Shown here: one piece after another, positions 9,345-21,506 of the stretch
How positions within the stretch are numbered: the stretch's first letter is position 1
Layout of the letters: each line of letters begins with the position of its first letter
Origin: Limnomonas spitsbergensis
Lineage: Eukaryota > Chlorophyta > Chlorophyceae > Chlamydomonadales
Assembly: GCA_037349105.1 (NCBI GenBank)
Contig: JAYJMM010000021.1
Location: forward strand, 1,860,001-1,924,000
DNA: 64,000 bases
Direction of reading: 5' to 3'
Position numbers and translations under genes: made by a program
Notes under the pieces: model-generated
The model's input: the letters and a program-made list of their open reading frames with translations, nothing else
What the model was told of the DNA's origin: nothing
The model's database searches: none

Positions 9345-10461
9345 CAGGGCGGGTCAGATGTATCGACACGTTTTAGGGGTACTGAGGTTTGACCTGCCGT
9401 CCCAACCTGGTTCACACTAGCAGTACCAACTGCAATTTGAAGTAATCTCTCTAGGAACTGCCTCGATCGACCTGGTGTGTTGCTACATCGTCAAGTGCTG
9501 TAATCAGCTTGCCATACACTTTATTGAGGTCTGTTGGGGTATCATTTGAATCCGAATGGCAGCTGGATGCCAAAAACTGACCCGTTGGGTACCAAACTTG
9601 CGGCGACTGAGCTTGAAAAGTGGCCAAAACACCTGGAAAAGTGGGTGTAGGTGGGCCATAGACGGAGGCATTGCCACCTTCCCTGGGTCATTTGGCCAAT
9701 CCAACATGCAGATATGGCCTTCCATGTGGCCCACATCAGGGCTGTCTTTGATGGATTGGAATTCACTCCATACCTGTCTGATTGCTATGATGTCTGGTGA
9801 TTCAGAGAGCCTGAGAGTAGCTCATTAAGACTGCCCACCCAATTTTTGCACCATTCCCCACTCCAGAGGCTGCAAATTTGGGGCAAAGGTGGCTTGTCAG
9901 GAAGCCATGCCCCTTGCCCCATGCAGCCCCTCAGCCATGCAAGCTCCCATATCACTGCCACTGAGTTCCAGAATGCCTTAAGTCAGGTATCCACTCTTTA
10001 TTCACACATCTTGATTTTCATGTCCTTTATTCCAGGCCCCCCTTCTTATCTGAGCTGAGCCAGCCAGATCTGCCGAGGACTGGTTTTGCGAGAGGATGGA
10101 AAAAAACAGCACTGGTGGTTTCAGAGCCACAACCCTAGGCTTTACAGCAGGTAATACTTCAGCTATGGAGGCCAGCACTGCAATATAACATCCTCAAAAA
10201 TTTAGAGGCAGGCCCCTCAGCATGGCCAAGTTATCTCAAAACATAAATTTATTGGAGTTGGTGATTCTGTCAAGTGGACTCCTTAATCCCATTGTGTTTG
10301 CGTTTGATTATCTCAAGGGACAGTTGGTGCCTACCAGTATTATTGCACTGCTAGCAATCAGGTTAGAGCACAGTCAATGTGTAACTGATATCAAGTCATG
10401 ACCTAACCTCCTTGCACTGCTGGGCCTGTCCACGTTTTTACGATACATATGACCCGCCCTG
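9345..10461. mobile_element. Module A1, TIR-bounded non-coding element
   Basis: First A copy, 1117 bp. The left end is CAGGGCGGGTCAGATGTATC and the right end is GATACATATGACCCGCCCTG: inverted repeats with one mismatch. It is the most divergent full-length copy (CACCTGGAAAAGTGGG where later copies read CACCTAAAGTGGG, and CCACCTTCCC instead of CCACTTTCCC). The left neighbour is unique sequence. Confidence 0.85.
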
Positions 10462-11777
10462 TGCTGTAGCGGCGGGTGGCAAGAATTTTCAATATTTTGT
10501 CTTGTCGCCCCTCTTGCGGATGCATGCAACGATCCTTTTGGGCATGCTGCCCACCAGCTTAGAGAAGTACTCCTTGGGTACTGCTGCTACCTCCTTGATC
10601 AGGGATACCTTGAACTCCTTGAGAGTTCTGCAGCCCTTAGCGTCCATCTTGGCCTGCATATATCCCCAAAAGTTCTCGATCGGACTCAAGTCCGGGCTGT
10701 TGGGAGGCCACTTCTGGAGGAGGCCCACGCTGCTGCCACGCTGGGAGTTCCACCTCTTCACCACAGGTATGGCTGCTCTATGAGTAGGGTCGTTGTCCTG
10801 CTGATGGTACCATGTAGGAATGTCGTGCTGGGTGAAGAGGCGCTGTCCCTCAGGCAGGAATGTCGCCTTCACGACCTCCTCATACTCCTCTGTGGTGATA
10901 TTCCTGGCCACCTGGCCCTTCTTGTTCTTGAACGTGGTCTTCTGGCTGCTGGTGCCTGCCACAAAGTGAAGCTTGCTGATTCCCCACTTGCAGATGCCCG
11001 CATACACGTTGAGGACCAGGGGGTGATTTGGAGAGGCTGCCTCACGTACCGCTCTCTCACCCTCACCCTCCACCCCCAGGACACAGGCTGCACCTTCACC
11101 CCTGGGTAGGTAAATGGAAACTTCTTCCGGTCGGTGAAGAGGACGTGGCTCCAGTCCCTTCCCTTGCTGGCTTTGCAGAAGTCCAGCCGCTTCTGTCGAG
11201 TTGACCCCGAAAGCTGCTTCCTAGGCGCACCCCGCAGAATCCTCAATTTCCCCCCAATCTCCGATGGGTGCCTCCGGGCTGCTCGAATGACAGTCTTCTT
11301 CCCCACTGGCCTGGTGACCAAGCCTAATGTCCCAAGCTCCTGTGCAACTGTTTTGAACCACCATGCTGGTTGCTCAGCAGCAGGTCATAGGCCCGGGACT
11401 CCGCCTCTGGGCTGAGGATCCTCTTCTTGCCGGACTTTGGCGCGACGTGGACAGCTCCGGAATCTTTATATCGCTGCACCCAGTGCTCCACAACCCTGTC
11501 GGATAGTCCAAGCTGCCTAGCTGTCTTGGAGATGTCGTGGTTCTCATTCCACCTCGTTACGATAGCCCAACGGAGTTCTTCAGAGGTGAGCCCCATGGGA
11601 GCAAATGAGGCCCTGAAATGCAATAATTTTAGGGATGCCAATTTTGTGCTCTTAAGTAGCCAGGTCTTATTTCGCTTTGCGTGGGTGTTGCCCTTCCCTA
11701 GGGCATGCCCACCATGTGTGTGCATGGTCCGGGTCCCACTGATGATATTCAAGACCTGCGAGCTTTTCTTCCGGGTA
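10462..11777 (-). pseudogene. Module T1: Tc1/mariner transposase with two frameshifts
   Basis: The gene runs from about 11596 (MGLTSEELRWAIV) to a stop at 10489. The N-terminal part is a helix-turn-helix (ISKTARQLGLSDRVVEHWVQ). The catalytic part has VLFTD (first Asp), WYHQQDNDPTH (second Asp) and WPPNSPDLSPIENFWG (Glu): the RNase H-like DDE triad of the IS630/Tc1/mariner superfamily. Frame break 1, between HTH and catalytic part near 11335, is a one-base deficit in an A-run. Frame break 2, near 11072, is a C5 tract where T5 and T6 have one more base. The N-terminal frame stays open rightward into A2, through the terminal repeat, so transcription could start in A. Confidence 0.85.
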
Positions 11778-12893
11778 CAGGGCGGGTCAGATGTATCGAC
11801 ACGTTTTAGGGGTACTGAGGTTTGACCTGCCGTCCCAACCTGGTTCACACTAGCAGTACCAACTGCAATTTGAAGTAATCCCTCTAGGAACTGCCTCGAT
11901 CGACCTGGTGTGTTGCTACATCGTCAAGTGCTGTAATCAGCTTGCCATACACGGTTTATTGAGGTCTGTTGGGGTATCATTTGAATCCGAATGGCAGTTG
12001 GATGCCAAAAACTGCCCCGTTGGGTACCAAACTTGCGGCGGCTGAGCCTGAAAAGTGGCCAAAACACCTAAAGTGGGTGTAGGTGGGCCATAGACGGAGG
12101 CATTGCCACTTTCCCTGGGTCATTTGGCCAATCCAACATGCAGATATGGCCTTCCATGTGGCCCACATCAGGGCTGTCTTTGATGGATTGGAATTCACTC
12201 CATACCTGTCTGATTGCTATGATGTCTGGTGATTCAGAGAGCCTGAGAGTAGCTCATTAAGACTGCCCACCCAATTTTTGCACCATTCCCCACTCCAGAG
12301 GCTGCAAATTTGGGGCAAAGGTGGCTTGTCAGGAAGCCATGCCCCTTGCCCCATGCAGCCCCTCAGCCATGCAAGCTCCCATATCACTGCCACTGAGTTC
12401 CAGAATGCCTTAAGTCAGGTATCCACTGTTTATTCACACATCTTGATTTTCATGTCCTTTATTCCAGGCCCCCCTTCTTATCTGAGCTGAGCCAGCCAGA
12501 TCTGCCGAGGACTGGTTTTGCGAGAGGATGGAAAAAAACAGCACTGGTGGTTTCAGAGCCACAACCCTAGGCTTTACAGCAGGTAATACTTCAGCTATGG
12601 AGGCCAGCACTGCAATATAACATCCTCAAAAATTTAGAGGCAGGCCCCTCAGCATGGCCAAGTTATCTCAAAACATAAATTTATTGGAGTTGGTGATTCT
12701 GTCAAGTGGACTCCTTAATCCCATTGTGTTTGCGTTTGATTATCTCAAGGGACAGTTGGTGCCTACCAGTATTATTGCACTGCTAGCAATCAGGTTAGAG
12801 CACAGTCAATGTGTAACTGATATCAAGTCATGACCTAACCTCCTTGCACTGCTGGGCCTGTCCACGTTTTTACGATACATATGACCCGCCCTG
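11778..12893. mobile_element. Module A2
   Basis: 1116-bp TIR element. The left junction with T1 reads GGGTA|CAGGGCGGG, so a TA precedes the repeat. It carries CGGCGGCTGAGCC where A3 onward read CGGTGGCTGAGCC, and GTATCCACTGTTTATTC where other copies have CTCTTTATTC. Confidence 0.85.
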
Positions 12894-14209
12894 TGCTGTA
12901 GCGGCGGGTGGCAAGAATTTTCAATATTTTGTCTTGTCGCCCCTCTTGCGGATGCATGCAACGATCCTTTTGGGCATGCTGCCCACCAGCTTAGAGAAGT
13001 ACTCCTTGGGTACTGCTGCTACCTCCTTGATCAGGGATACCTTGAACTCCTTGAGAGTTCTGCAGCCCTTAGCGTCCATCTTGGCCTGCATATATCCCCA
13101 AAAGTTCTCGATCGGACTCAAGTCCGGGCTGTTGGGAGGCCACTTCTGGAGGAGGCCCACGCTGCTGCCACGCTGGGAGTTCCACCTCTTCACCACAGGT
13201 ATGGCTGCTCTATGAGTAGGGTCGTTGTCCTGCTGATGGTACCATGTAGGAATGTCGTGCTGGGTGAAGAGGCGCTGTCCCTCAGGCAGGAATGTCGCCT
13301 TCACGACCTCCTCATACTCCTCTGTGGTGATATTCCTGGCCACCTGGCCCTTCTTGTTCTTGAACGTGGTCTTCTGGCTGCTGGTGCCTGCCACAAAGTG
13401 AAGCTTGCTGATTCCCCACTTGCAGATGCCCGCATACACGTTGAGGACCAGGGGGTGATTTGGAGAGGCTGCCTCACGTACCGCTCTCTCACCCTCACCC
13501 TCCACCCCCAGGACACAGGCTGCACCTTCACCCCTGGGTAGGTAAATGGAAACTTCTTCCGGTCGGTGAAGAGGACGTGGCTCCAGTCCCTTCCCTTGCT
13601 GCCTTTGCAGAAGTCCAGCCGCTTCTGTCGAGTTGACCCCGAAAGCTGCTTCCTAGGCGCACCCCGCAGAATCCTCAATTTCCCCCCAATCTCCGATGGG
13701 TGCCTCCGGGCTGCTCGAATGACAGTCTTCTTCCCCACTGGCCTGGTGACCAAGCCTAATGTCCCAAGCTCCTGTGCAACTGTTTTGAACCACCATGCTG
13801 GTTGCTCAGCAGCAGGTCATAGGCCCGGGACTCCGCCTCTGGGCTGAGGATCCTCTTCTTGCCGGACTTTGGCGCGACGTGGACAGCTCCGGAATCTTTA
13901 TATCGCTGCACCCAGTGCTCCACAACCCTGTCGGATAGTCCAAGCTGCCTAGCTGTCTTGGAGATGTCGTGGTTCTCATTCCACCTCGTTACGATAGCCC
14001 AACGGAGTTCTTCAGAGGTGAGCCCCATGGGAGCAAATGAGGCCCTGAAATGCAATAATTTTAGGGATGCCAATTTTGTGCTCTTAAGTAGCCAGGTCTT
14101 ATTTCGCTTTGCGTGGGTGTTGCCCTTCCCTAGGGCATGCCCACCATGTGTGTGCATGGTCCGGGTCCCACTGATGATATTCAAGACCTGCGAGCTTTTC
14201 TTCCGGGTA
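12894..14209 (-). pseudogene. Module T2: transposase, two frameshifts
   Basis: Same organisation as T1 (start about 14028, stop 12921), with both frame breaks. It shares with T3 the variant TTGCTGCCTTTGCAG (Ala to Gly in the DFCKGSKG segment before the first catalytic Asp), which T1 and T4-T6 lack. Confidence 0.85.
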
Positions 14210-15325
14210 CAGGGCGGGTCAGATGTATCGACACGTTTTAGGGGTACTGAGGTTTGACCTGCCGTCCCAACCTGGTTCACACTAGCAGTACCAACTGCAA
14301 TTTGAAGTAATCCCTCTAGGAACTGCCTCGATCGACCTGGTGTGTTGCTACATCGTCAAGTGCTGTAATCAGCTTGCCATACACGGTTTATTGAGGTCTG
14401 TTGGGGTATCATTTGAATCCGAATGGCAGTTGGATGCCAAAAACTGCCCCGTTGGGTACCAAACTTGCGGTGGCTGAGCCTGAAAAGTGGCCAAAACACC
14501 TAAAGTGGGTGTAGGTGGGCCATAGACGGAGGCATTGCCACTTTCCCTGGGTCATTTGGCCAATCCAACATGCAGATATGGCCTTCCATGTGGCCCACAT
14601 CAGGGCTGTCTTTGATGGATTGGAATTCACTCCATACCTGTCTGATTGCTATGATGTCTGGTGATTCAGAGAGCCTGAGAGTAGCTCATTAAGACTGCCC
14701 ACCCAATTTTTGCACCATTCCCCACTCCAGAGGCTGCAAATTTGGGGCAAAGGTGGCTTGTCAGGAAGCCATGCCCCTTGCCCCATGCAGCCCCTCAGCC
14801 ATGCAAGCTCCCATATCACTGCCACTGAGTTCCAGAATGCCTTAAGTCAGGTATCCACTCTTTATTCACACATCTTGATTTTCATGTCCTTTATTCCAGG
14901 CCCCCCTTCTTATCTGAGCTGAGCCAGCCAGATCTGCCGAGGACTGGTTTTGCGAGAGGATGGAAAAAAACAGCACTGGTGGTTTCAGAGCCACAACCCT
15001 AGGCTTTACAGCAGGTAATACTTCAGCTATGGAGGCCAGCACTGCAATATAACATCCTCAAAAATTTAGAGGCAGGCCCCTCAGCATGGCCAAGTTATCT
15101 CAAAACATAAATTTATTGGAGTTGGTGATTCTGTCAAGTGGACTCCTTAATCCCATTGTGTTTGCGTTTGATTATCTCAAGGGACAGTTGGTGCCTACCA
15201 GTATTATTGCACTGCTAGCAATCAGGTTAGAGCACAGTCAATGTGTAACTGATATCAAGTCATGACCTAACCTCCTTGCACTGCTGGGCCTGTCCACGTT
15301 TTTACGATACATATGACCCGCCCTG
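14210..15325. mobile_element. Module A3
   Basis: 1116-bp TIR element with the same ends and TA junction as A2. It is the first copy with the CGGTGGCTGAGCC variant that continues to A10. Confidence 0.85.
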
Positions 15326-16641
15326 TGCTGTAGCGGCGGGTGGCAAGAATTTTCAATATTTTGTCTTGTCGCCCCTCTTGCGGATGCATGCAACGATCCT
15401 TTTGGGCATGCTGCCCACCAGCTTAGAGAAGTACTCCTTGGGTACTGCTGCTACCTCCTTGATCAGGGATACCTTGAACTCCTTGAGAGTTCTGCAGCCC
15501 TTAGCGTCCATCTTGGCCTGCATATATCCCCAAAAGTTCTCGATCGGACTCAAGTCCGGGCTGTTGGGAGGCCACTTCTGGAGGAGGCCCACGCTGCTGC
15601 CACGCTGGGAGTTCCACCTCTTCACCACAGGTATGGCTGCTCTATGAGTAGGGTCGTTGTCCTGCTGATGGTACCATGTAGGAATGTCGTGCTGGGTGAA
15701 GAGGCGCTGTCCCTCAGGCAGGAATGTCGCCTTCACGACCTCCTCATACTCCTCTGTGGTGATATTCCTGGCCACCTGGCCCTTCTTGTTCTTGAACGTG
15801 GTCTTCTGGCTGCTGGTGCCTGCCACAAAGTGAAGCTTGCTGATTCCCCACTTGCAGATGCCCGCATACACGTTGAGGACCAGGGGGTGATTTGGAGAGG
15901 CTGCCTCACGTACCGCTCTCTCACCCTCACCCTCCACCCCCAGGACACAGGCTGCACCTTCACCCCTGGGTAGGTAAATGGAAACTTCTTCCGGTCGGTG
16001 AAGAGGACGTGGCTCCAGTCCCTTCCCTTGCTGCCTTTGCAGAAGTCCAGCCGCTTCTGTCGAGTTGACCCCGAAAGCTGCTTCCTAGGCGCACCCCGCA
16101 GAATCCTCAATTTCCCCCCAATCTCCGATGGGTGCCTCCGGGCTGCTCGAATGACAGTCTTCTTCCCCACTGGCCTGGTGACCAAGCCTAATGTCCCAAG
16201 CTCCTGTGCAACTGTTTTGAACCACCATGCTGGTTGCTCAGCAGCAGGTCATAGGCCCGGGACTCCGCCTCTGGGCTGAGGATCCTCTTCTTGCCGGACT
16301 TTGGCGCGACGTGGACAGCTCCGGAATCTTTATATCGCTGCACCCAGTGCTCCACAACCCTGTCGGATAGTCCAAGCTGCCTAGCTGTCTTGGAGATGTC
16401 GTGGTTCTCATTCCACCTCGTTACGATAGCCCAACGGAGTTCTTCAGAGGTGAGCCCCATGGGAGCAAATGAGGCCCTGAAATGCAATAATTTTAGGGAT
16501 GCCAATTTTGTGCTCTTAAGTAGCCAGGTCTTATTTCGCTTTGCGTGGGTGTTGCCCTTCCCTAGGGCATGCCCACCATGTGTGTGCATGGTCCGGGTCC
16601 CACTGATGATATTCAAGACCTGCGAGCTTTTCTTCCGGGTA
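15326..16641 (-). pseudogene. Module T3: transposase, two frameshifts
   Basis: Start about 16460, stop 15353. Apparently identical to T2 over the regions compared, including the Gly variant and both frame breaks, which points to a very recent duplication of the T2-A3 unit. Confidence 0.85.
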
Positions 16642-17757
16642 CAGGGCGGGTCAGATGTATCGACACGTTTTAGGGGTACTGAGGTTTGACCTGCCGTCCC
16701 AACCTGGTTCACACTAGCAGTACCAACTGCAATTTGAAGTAATCCCTCTAGGAACTGCCTCGATCGACCTGGTGTGTTGCTACATCGTCAAGTGCTGTAA
16801 TCAGCTTGCCATACACGGTTTATTGAGGTCTGTTGGGGTATCATTTGAATCCGAATGGCAGTTGGATGCCAAAAACTGCCCCGTTGGGTACCAAACTTGC
16901 GGTGGCTGAGCCTGAAAAGTGGCCAAAACACCTAAAGTGGGTGTAGGTGGGCCATAGACGGAGGCATTGCCACTTTCCCTGGGTCATTTGGCCAATCCAA
17001 CATGCAGATATGGCCTTCCATGTGGCCCACATCAGGGCTGTCTTTGATGGATTGGAATTCACTCCATACCTGTCTGATTGCTATGATGTCTGGTGATGCA
17101 GAGAGCCTGAGAGTAGCTCATTAAGACTGCCCACCCAATTTTTGCACCATTCCCCACTCCAGAGGCTGCAAATTTGGGGCAAAGGTGGCTTGTCAGGAAG
17201 CCATGCCCCTTGCCCCATGCAGCCCCTCAGCCATGCAAGCTCCCATATCACTGCCACTGAGTTCCAGAATGCCTTAAGTCAGGTATCCACTCTTTATTCA
17301 CACATCTTGATTTTCATGTCCTTTATTCCAGGCCCCCCTTCTTATCTGAGCTGAGCCAGCCAGATCTGCCGAGGACTGGTTTTGCGAGAGGATGGAAAAA
17401 AACAGCACTGGTGGTTTCAGAGCCACAACCCTAGGCTTTACAGCAGGTAATACTTCAGCTATGGAGGCCAGCACTGCAATATAACATCCTCAAAAATTTA
17501 GAGGCAGGCCCCTCAGCATGGCCAAGTTATCTCAAAACATAAATTTATTGGAGTTGGTGATTCTGTCAAGTGGACTCCTTAATCCCATTGTGTTTGCGTT
17601 TGATTATCTCAAGGGACAGTTGGTGCCTACCAGTATTATTGCACTGCTAGCAATCAGGTTAGAGCACAGTCAATGTGTAACTGATATCAAGTCATGACCT
17701 AACCTCCTTGCACTGCTGGGCCTGTCCACGTTTTTACGATACATATGACCCGCCCTG
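16642..17757. mobile_element. Module A4
   Basis: 1116-bp TIR element. It has a private substitution (GGTGATGCAGAGAG near 17092 instead of GGTGATTCAGAGAG). Confidence 0.85.
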
Positions 17758-19073
17758 TGCTGTAGCGGCGGGTGGCAAGAATTTTCAATATTTTGTCTTG
17801 TCGCCCCTCTTGCGGATGCATGCAACGATCCTTTTGGGCATGCTGCCCACCAGCTTAGAGAAGTACTCCTTGGGTACTGCTGCTACCTCCTTGATCAGGG
17901 ATACCTTGAACTCCTTGAGAGTTCTGCAGCCCTTAGCGTCCATCTTGGCCTGCATATATCCCCAAAAGTTCTCGATCGGACTCAAGTCCGGGCTGTTGGG
18001 AGGCCACTTCTGGAGGAGGCCCACGCTGCTGCCACGCTGGGAGTTCCACCTCTTCACCACAGGTATGGCTGCTCTATGAGTAGGGTCGTTGTCCTGCTGA
18101 TGGTACCATGTAGGAATGTCGTGCTGGGTGAAGAGGCGCTGTCCCTCAGGCAGGAATGTCGCCTTCACGACCTCCTCATACTCCTCTGTGGTGATATTCC
18201 TGGCCACCTGGCCCTTCTTGTTCTTGAACGTGGTCTTCTGGCTGCTGGTGCCTGCCACAAAGTGAAGCTTGCTGATTCCCCACTTGCAGATGCCCGCATA
18301 CACGTTGAGGACCAGGGGGTGATTTGGAGAGGCTGCCTCACGTACCGCTCTCTCACCCTCACCCTCCACCCCCAGGACACAGGCTGCACCTTCACCCCTG
18401 GGTAGGTAAATGGAAACTTCTTCCGGTCGGTGAAGAGGACGTGGCTCCAGTCCCTTCCCTTGCTGGCTTTGCAGAAGTCCAGCCGCTTCTGTCGAGTTGA
18501 CCCCGAAAGCTGCTTCCTAGGCGCACCCCGCAGAACCCTCAATTTCCCCCCAATCTCCGATGCGTGCCTCCGGGCTGCTCGAATGACAGTCTTCTTCCCC
18601 ACTGGCCTGGTGACCAAGCCTAATGTCCCAAGCTCCTGTGCAACTGTTTTGAACCACCATGCTGGTTGCTCAGCAGCAGGTCATAGGCCCGGGACTCCGC
18701 CTCTGGGCTGAGGATCCTCTTCTTGCCGGACTTTGGCGCGACGTGGACAGCTCCGGAATCTTTATATCGCTGCACCCAGTGCTCCACAACCCTGTCGGAT
18801 AGTCCAAGCTGCCTAGCTGTCTTGGAGATGTCGTGGTTCTCATTCCACCTCGTTACGATAGCCCAACAGAGTTCTTCAGAGGTGAGCCCCATGGGAGCAA
18901 ATGAGGCCCTGAAATGCAATAATTTTAGGGATGCCAATTTTGTGCTCTTGAGTAGCCAGGTCTTATTTCGCTTTGCGTGGGTGTTGCACTTCCCTAGGGC
19001 ATGCCCACCATGTGTGTGCATGGTCCGGGTCCCACTGATGATATTCAAGACCTGCGAGCTTTTCTTCCGGGTA
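17758..19073 (-). pseudogene. Module T4: transposase, two frameshifts
   Basis: Start about 18892, stop 17785. It introduces variants shared with T5 and T6: CAGAACCCTC and GATGCGTGCC (RVLRG and RRHASEIGG in the protein) and an Arg to Cys change after TSEEL. It still has the C5 tract that breaks the catalytic frame, so it is intermediate between T1-T3 and T5-T6. It also has a private Gly to Cys change in the N-terminal frame. Confidence 0.85.
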
Positions 19074-20189
19074 CAGGGCGGGTCAGATGTATCGACACGT
19101 TTTAGGGGTACTGAGGTTTGACCTGCCGTCCCAACCTGGTTCACACTAGCAGTACCAACTGCAATTTGAAGTAATCTCTCTAGGAACTGCCTCGATCGAC
19201 CTGGTGTGTTGCTACATCGTCAAGTGCTGTAATCAGCTTGCCATACACGGTTTATTGAGGTCTGTTGGGGTATCATTTGAATCCGAATGGCAGTTGGATG
19301 CCAAAAACTGCCCCGTTGGGTACCAAACTTGCGGTGGCTGAGCCTGAAAAGTGGCCAAAACACCTAAAGTGGGTGTAGGTGGGCCATAGACGGAGGCATT
19401 GCCACTTTCCCTGGGTCATTTGGCCAATCCAACATGCAGATATGGCCTTCCATGTGGCCCACATCAGGGCTGTCTTTGATGGATTGGAATTCACTCCATA
19501 CCTGTCTGATTGCTATGATGTCTGGTGATTCAGAGAGCCTGAGAGTAGCTCATTAAGACTGCCCACCCAATTTTTGCACCATTCCCCACTCCAGAGGCTG
19601 CAAATTTGGGGCAAAGGTGGCTTGTCAGGAAGCCATGCCCCTTGCCCCATGCAGCCCCTCAGCCATGCAAGCTCCTATATCACTGCCACTGAGTTCCAGA
19701 ATGCCTTAAGTCAGGTATCCACTCTTTATTCACACATCTTGATTTTCATGTCCTTTATTCCAGGCCCCCCTTCTTATCTGAGCTGAGCCAGCCAGATCTG
19801 CCGAGGACTGGTTTTGCGAGAGGATGGAAAAAAACAGCACTGGTGGTTTCAGAGCCACAACCCTAGGCTTTACAGCAGGTAATACTTCAGCTATGGAGGC
19901 CAGCACTGCAATATAACATCCTCAAAAAATTAGAGGCAGGCCCCTCAGCATGGCCAAGTTATCTCAAAACATAAATTTATTGGAGTTGGTGATTCTGTCA
20001 AGTGGACTCCTTAATCCCATTGTGTTTGCGTTTGATTATCTCAAGGGACAGTTGGTGCCTACCAGTATTATTGCACTGCTAGCAATCAGGTTAGAGCACA
20101 GTCAATGTGTAACTGATATCAAGTCATGACCTAACCTCCTTGCACTGCTGGGCCTGTCCACGTTTTTACGATACATATGACCCGCCCTG
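19074..20189. mobile_element. Module A5
   Basis: 1116-bp TIR element. It carries CTCAAAAAATTAG, shared by A6-A9, where A1-A4 read CTCAAAAATTTAG. A private AGCTCCTATATC variant lies near 19674. Confidence 0.85.
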
Positions 20190-21506
20190 TGCTGTAGCGG
20201 CGGGTGGCAAGAATTTTCAATATTTTGTCTTGTCGCCCCTCTTGCGGATGCATGCAACGATCCTTTTGGGCATGCTGCCCACCAGCTTAGAGAAGTACTC
20301 CTTGGGTACTGCTGCTACCTCCTTGATCAGGGATACCTTGAACTCCTTGAGAGTTCTGCAGCCCTTAGCGTCCATCTTGGCCTGCATATATCCCCAAAAG
20401 TTCTCGATCGGACTCAAGTCCGGGCTGTTGGGAGGCCACTTCTGGAGGAGGCCCACGCTGCTGCCACGCTGGGAGTTCCACCTCTTCACCACAGGTATGG
20501 CTGCTCTGTGAGTAGGGTCGTTGTCCTGCTGATGGTACCATGTAGGAATGTCGTGCTGGGTGAAGAGGCGCTGTCCCTCAGGCAGGAATGTCGCCTTCAC
20601 GACCTCCTCATACTCCTCTGTGGTGATATTCCTGGCCACCTGGCCCTTCTTGTTCTTGAACGTGGTCTTCTGGCTGCTGGTGCCTGCCACAAAGTGAAGC
20701 TTGCTGATTCCCCACTTGCAGATGCCCGCATACACGTTGAGGACCAGGGGGTGATTTGGAGAGGCTGCCTCACGTACCGCTCTCTCACCCTCACCCTCCA
20801 CGCCCCAGGACACAGGCTGCACCTTCACCCCTGGGTAGGTAAATGGAAACTTCTTCCGGTCGGTGAAGAGGACGTGGCTCCAGTCCCTTCCCTTGCTGGC
20901 TTTGCAGAAGTCCAGCCGCTTCTGTCGAGTTGACCCCGAAAGCTGCTTCCTAGGCGCACCCCGCAGAACCCTCAATTTCCCCCCAATCTCCGATGCGTGC
21001 CTCCGGGCTGCTCGAATGACAGTCTTCTTCCCCACTGGCCTGGTGACCAAGCCTAATGTCCCAAGCTCCTGTGCAACTGTTTTGAACCACCATGCTGGTT
21101 GCTCAGCAGCAGGTCATAGGCCCGGGACTCCGCCTCTGGGCTGAGGATCCTCTTCTTGCCGGACTTTGGCGCGACGTGGACAGCTCCGGAATCTTTATAT
21201 CGCTGCACCCAGTGCTCCACAACCCTGTCGGATAGTCCAAGCTGCCTAGCTGTCTTGGAGATGTCGTGGTTCTCATTCCACCTCGTTACGATAGCCCAAC
21301 AGAGTTCTTCAGAGGTGAGCCCCATGGGAGCAAATGAGGCCCTGAAATGCAATAATTTTAGGGATGCCAATTTTGTGCTCTTGAGTAGCCAGGTCTTATT
21401 TCGCTTTGCGTGGGTGTTGCCCTTCCCTAGGGCATGCCCACCATGTGTGTGCATGGTCCGGGTCCCACTGATGATATTCAAGACCTGCGAGCTTTTCTTC
21501 CGGGTA
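20190..21506 (-). CDS. Module T5: transposase with intact 277-residue catalytic frame
   Basis: One of two copies in which the catalytic region is a single frame (20217-21050). By my count the first Asp is residue 64 of this frame (VLFTD), the second Asp 176 (QQDND) and the Glu 216 (PIENFW), giving DD39E spacing rather than the DD34E of Tc1. Continuity depends on CCACGCCCCAGG, one base longer than CCACCCCCAGG in T1-T4. The N-terminal HTH (start about 21325, MGLTSEEL) is still in another frame, separated near 21064 by a one-base deficit in an A-run. A full protein would need ribosomal slippage, editing or a sequencing correction. Product if made: DNA transposase acting in the nucleus. Confidence 0.8.

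Noticed and set aside
9542..10058. Conserved 73-codon (-) and 70-codon (+) ORFs inside module A
   Set aside because: They recur only because A copies are recent duplicates; they show no domain and sit in a non-coding element.
10412..11825. + strand ORFs across module T (123, 109, 93 and 132 codons)
   Set aside because: They are antisense shadows of the transposase.
20217..21050. Bacterial IS630 contamination
   Set aside because: Flanking genes are intron-rich and the array is embedded in eukaryotic repeats; IS630 and Tc1/mariner share the same motifs.
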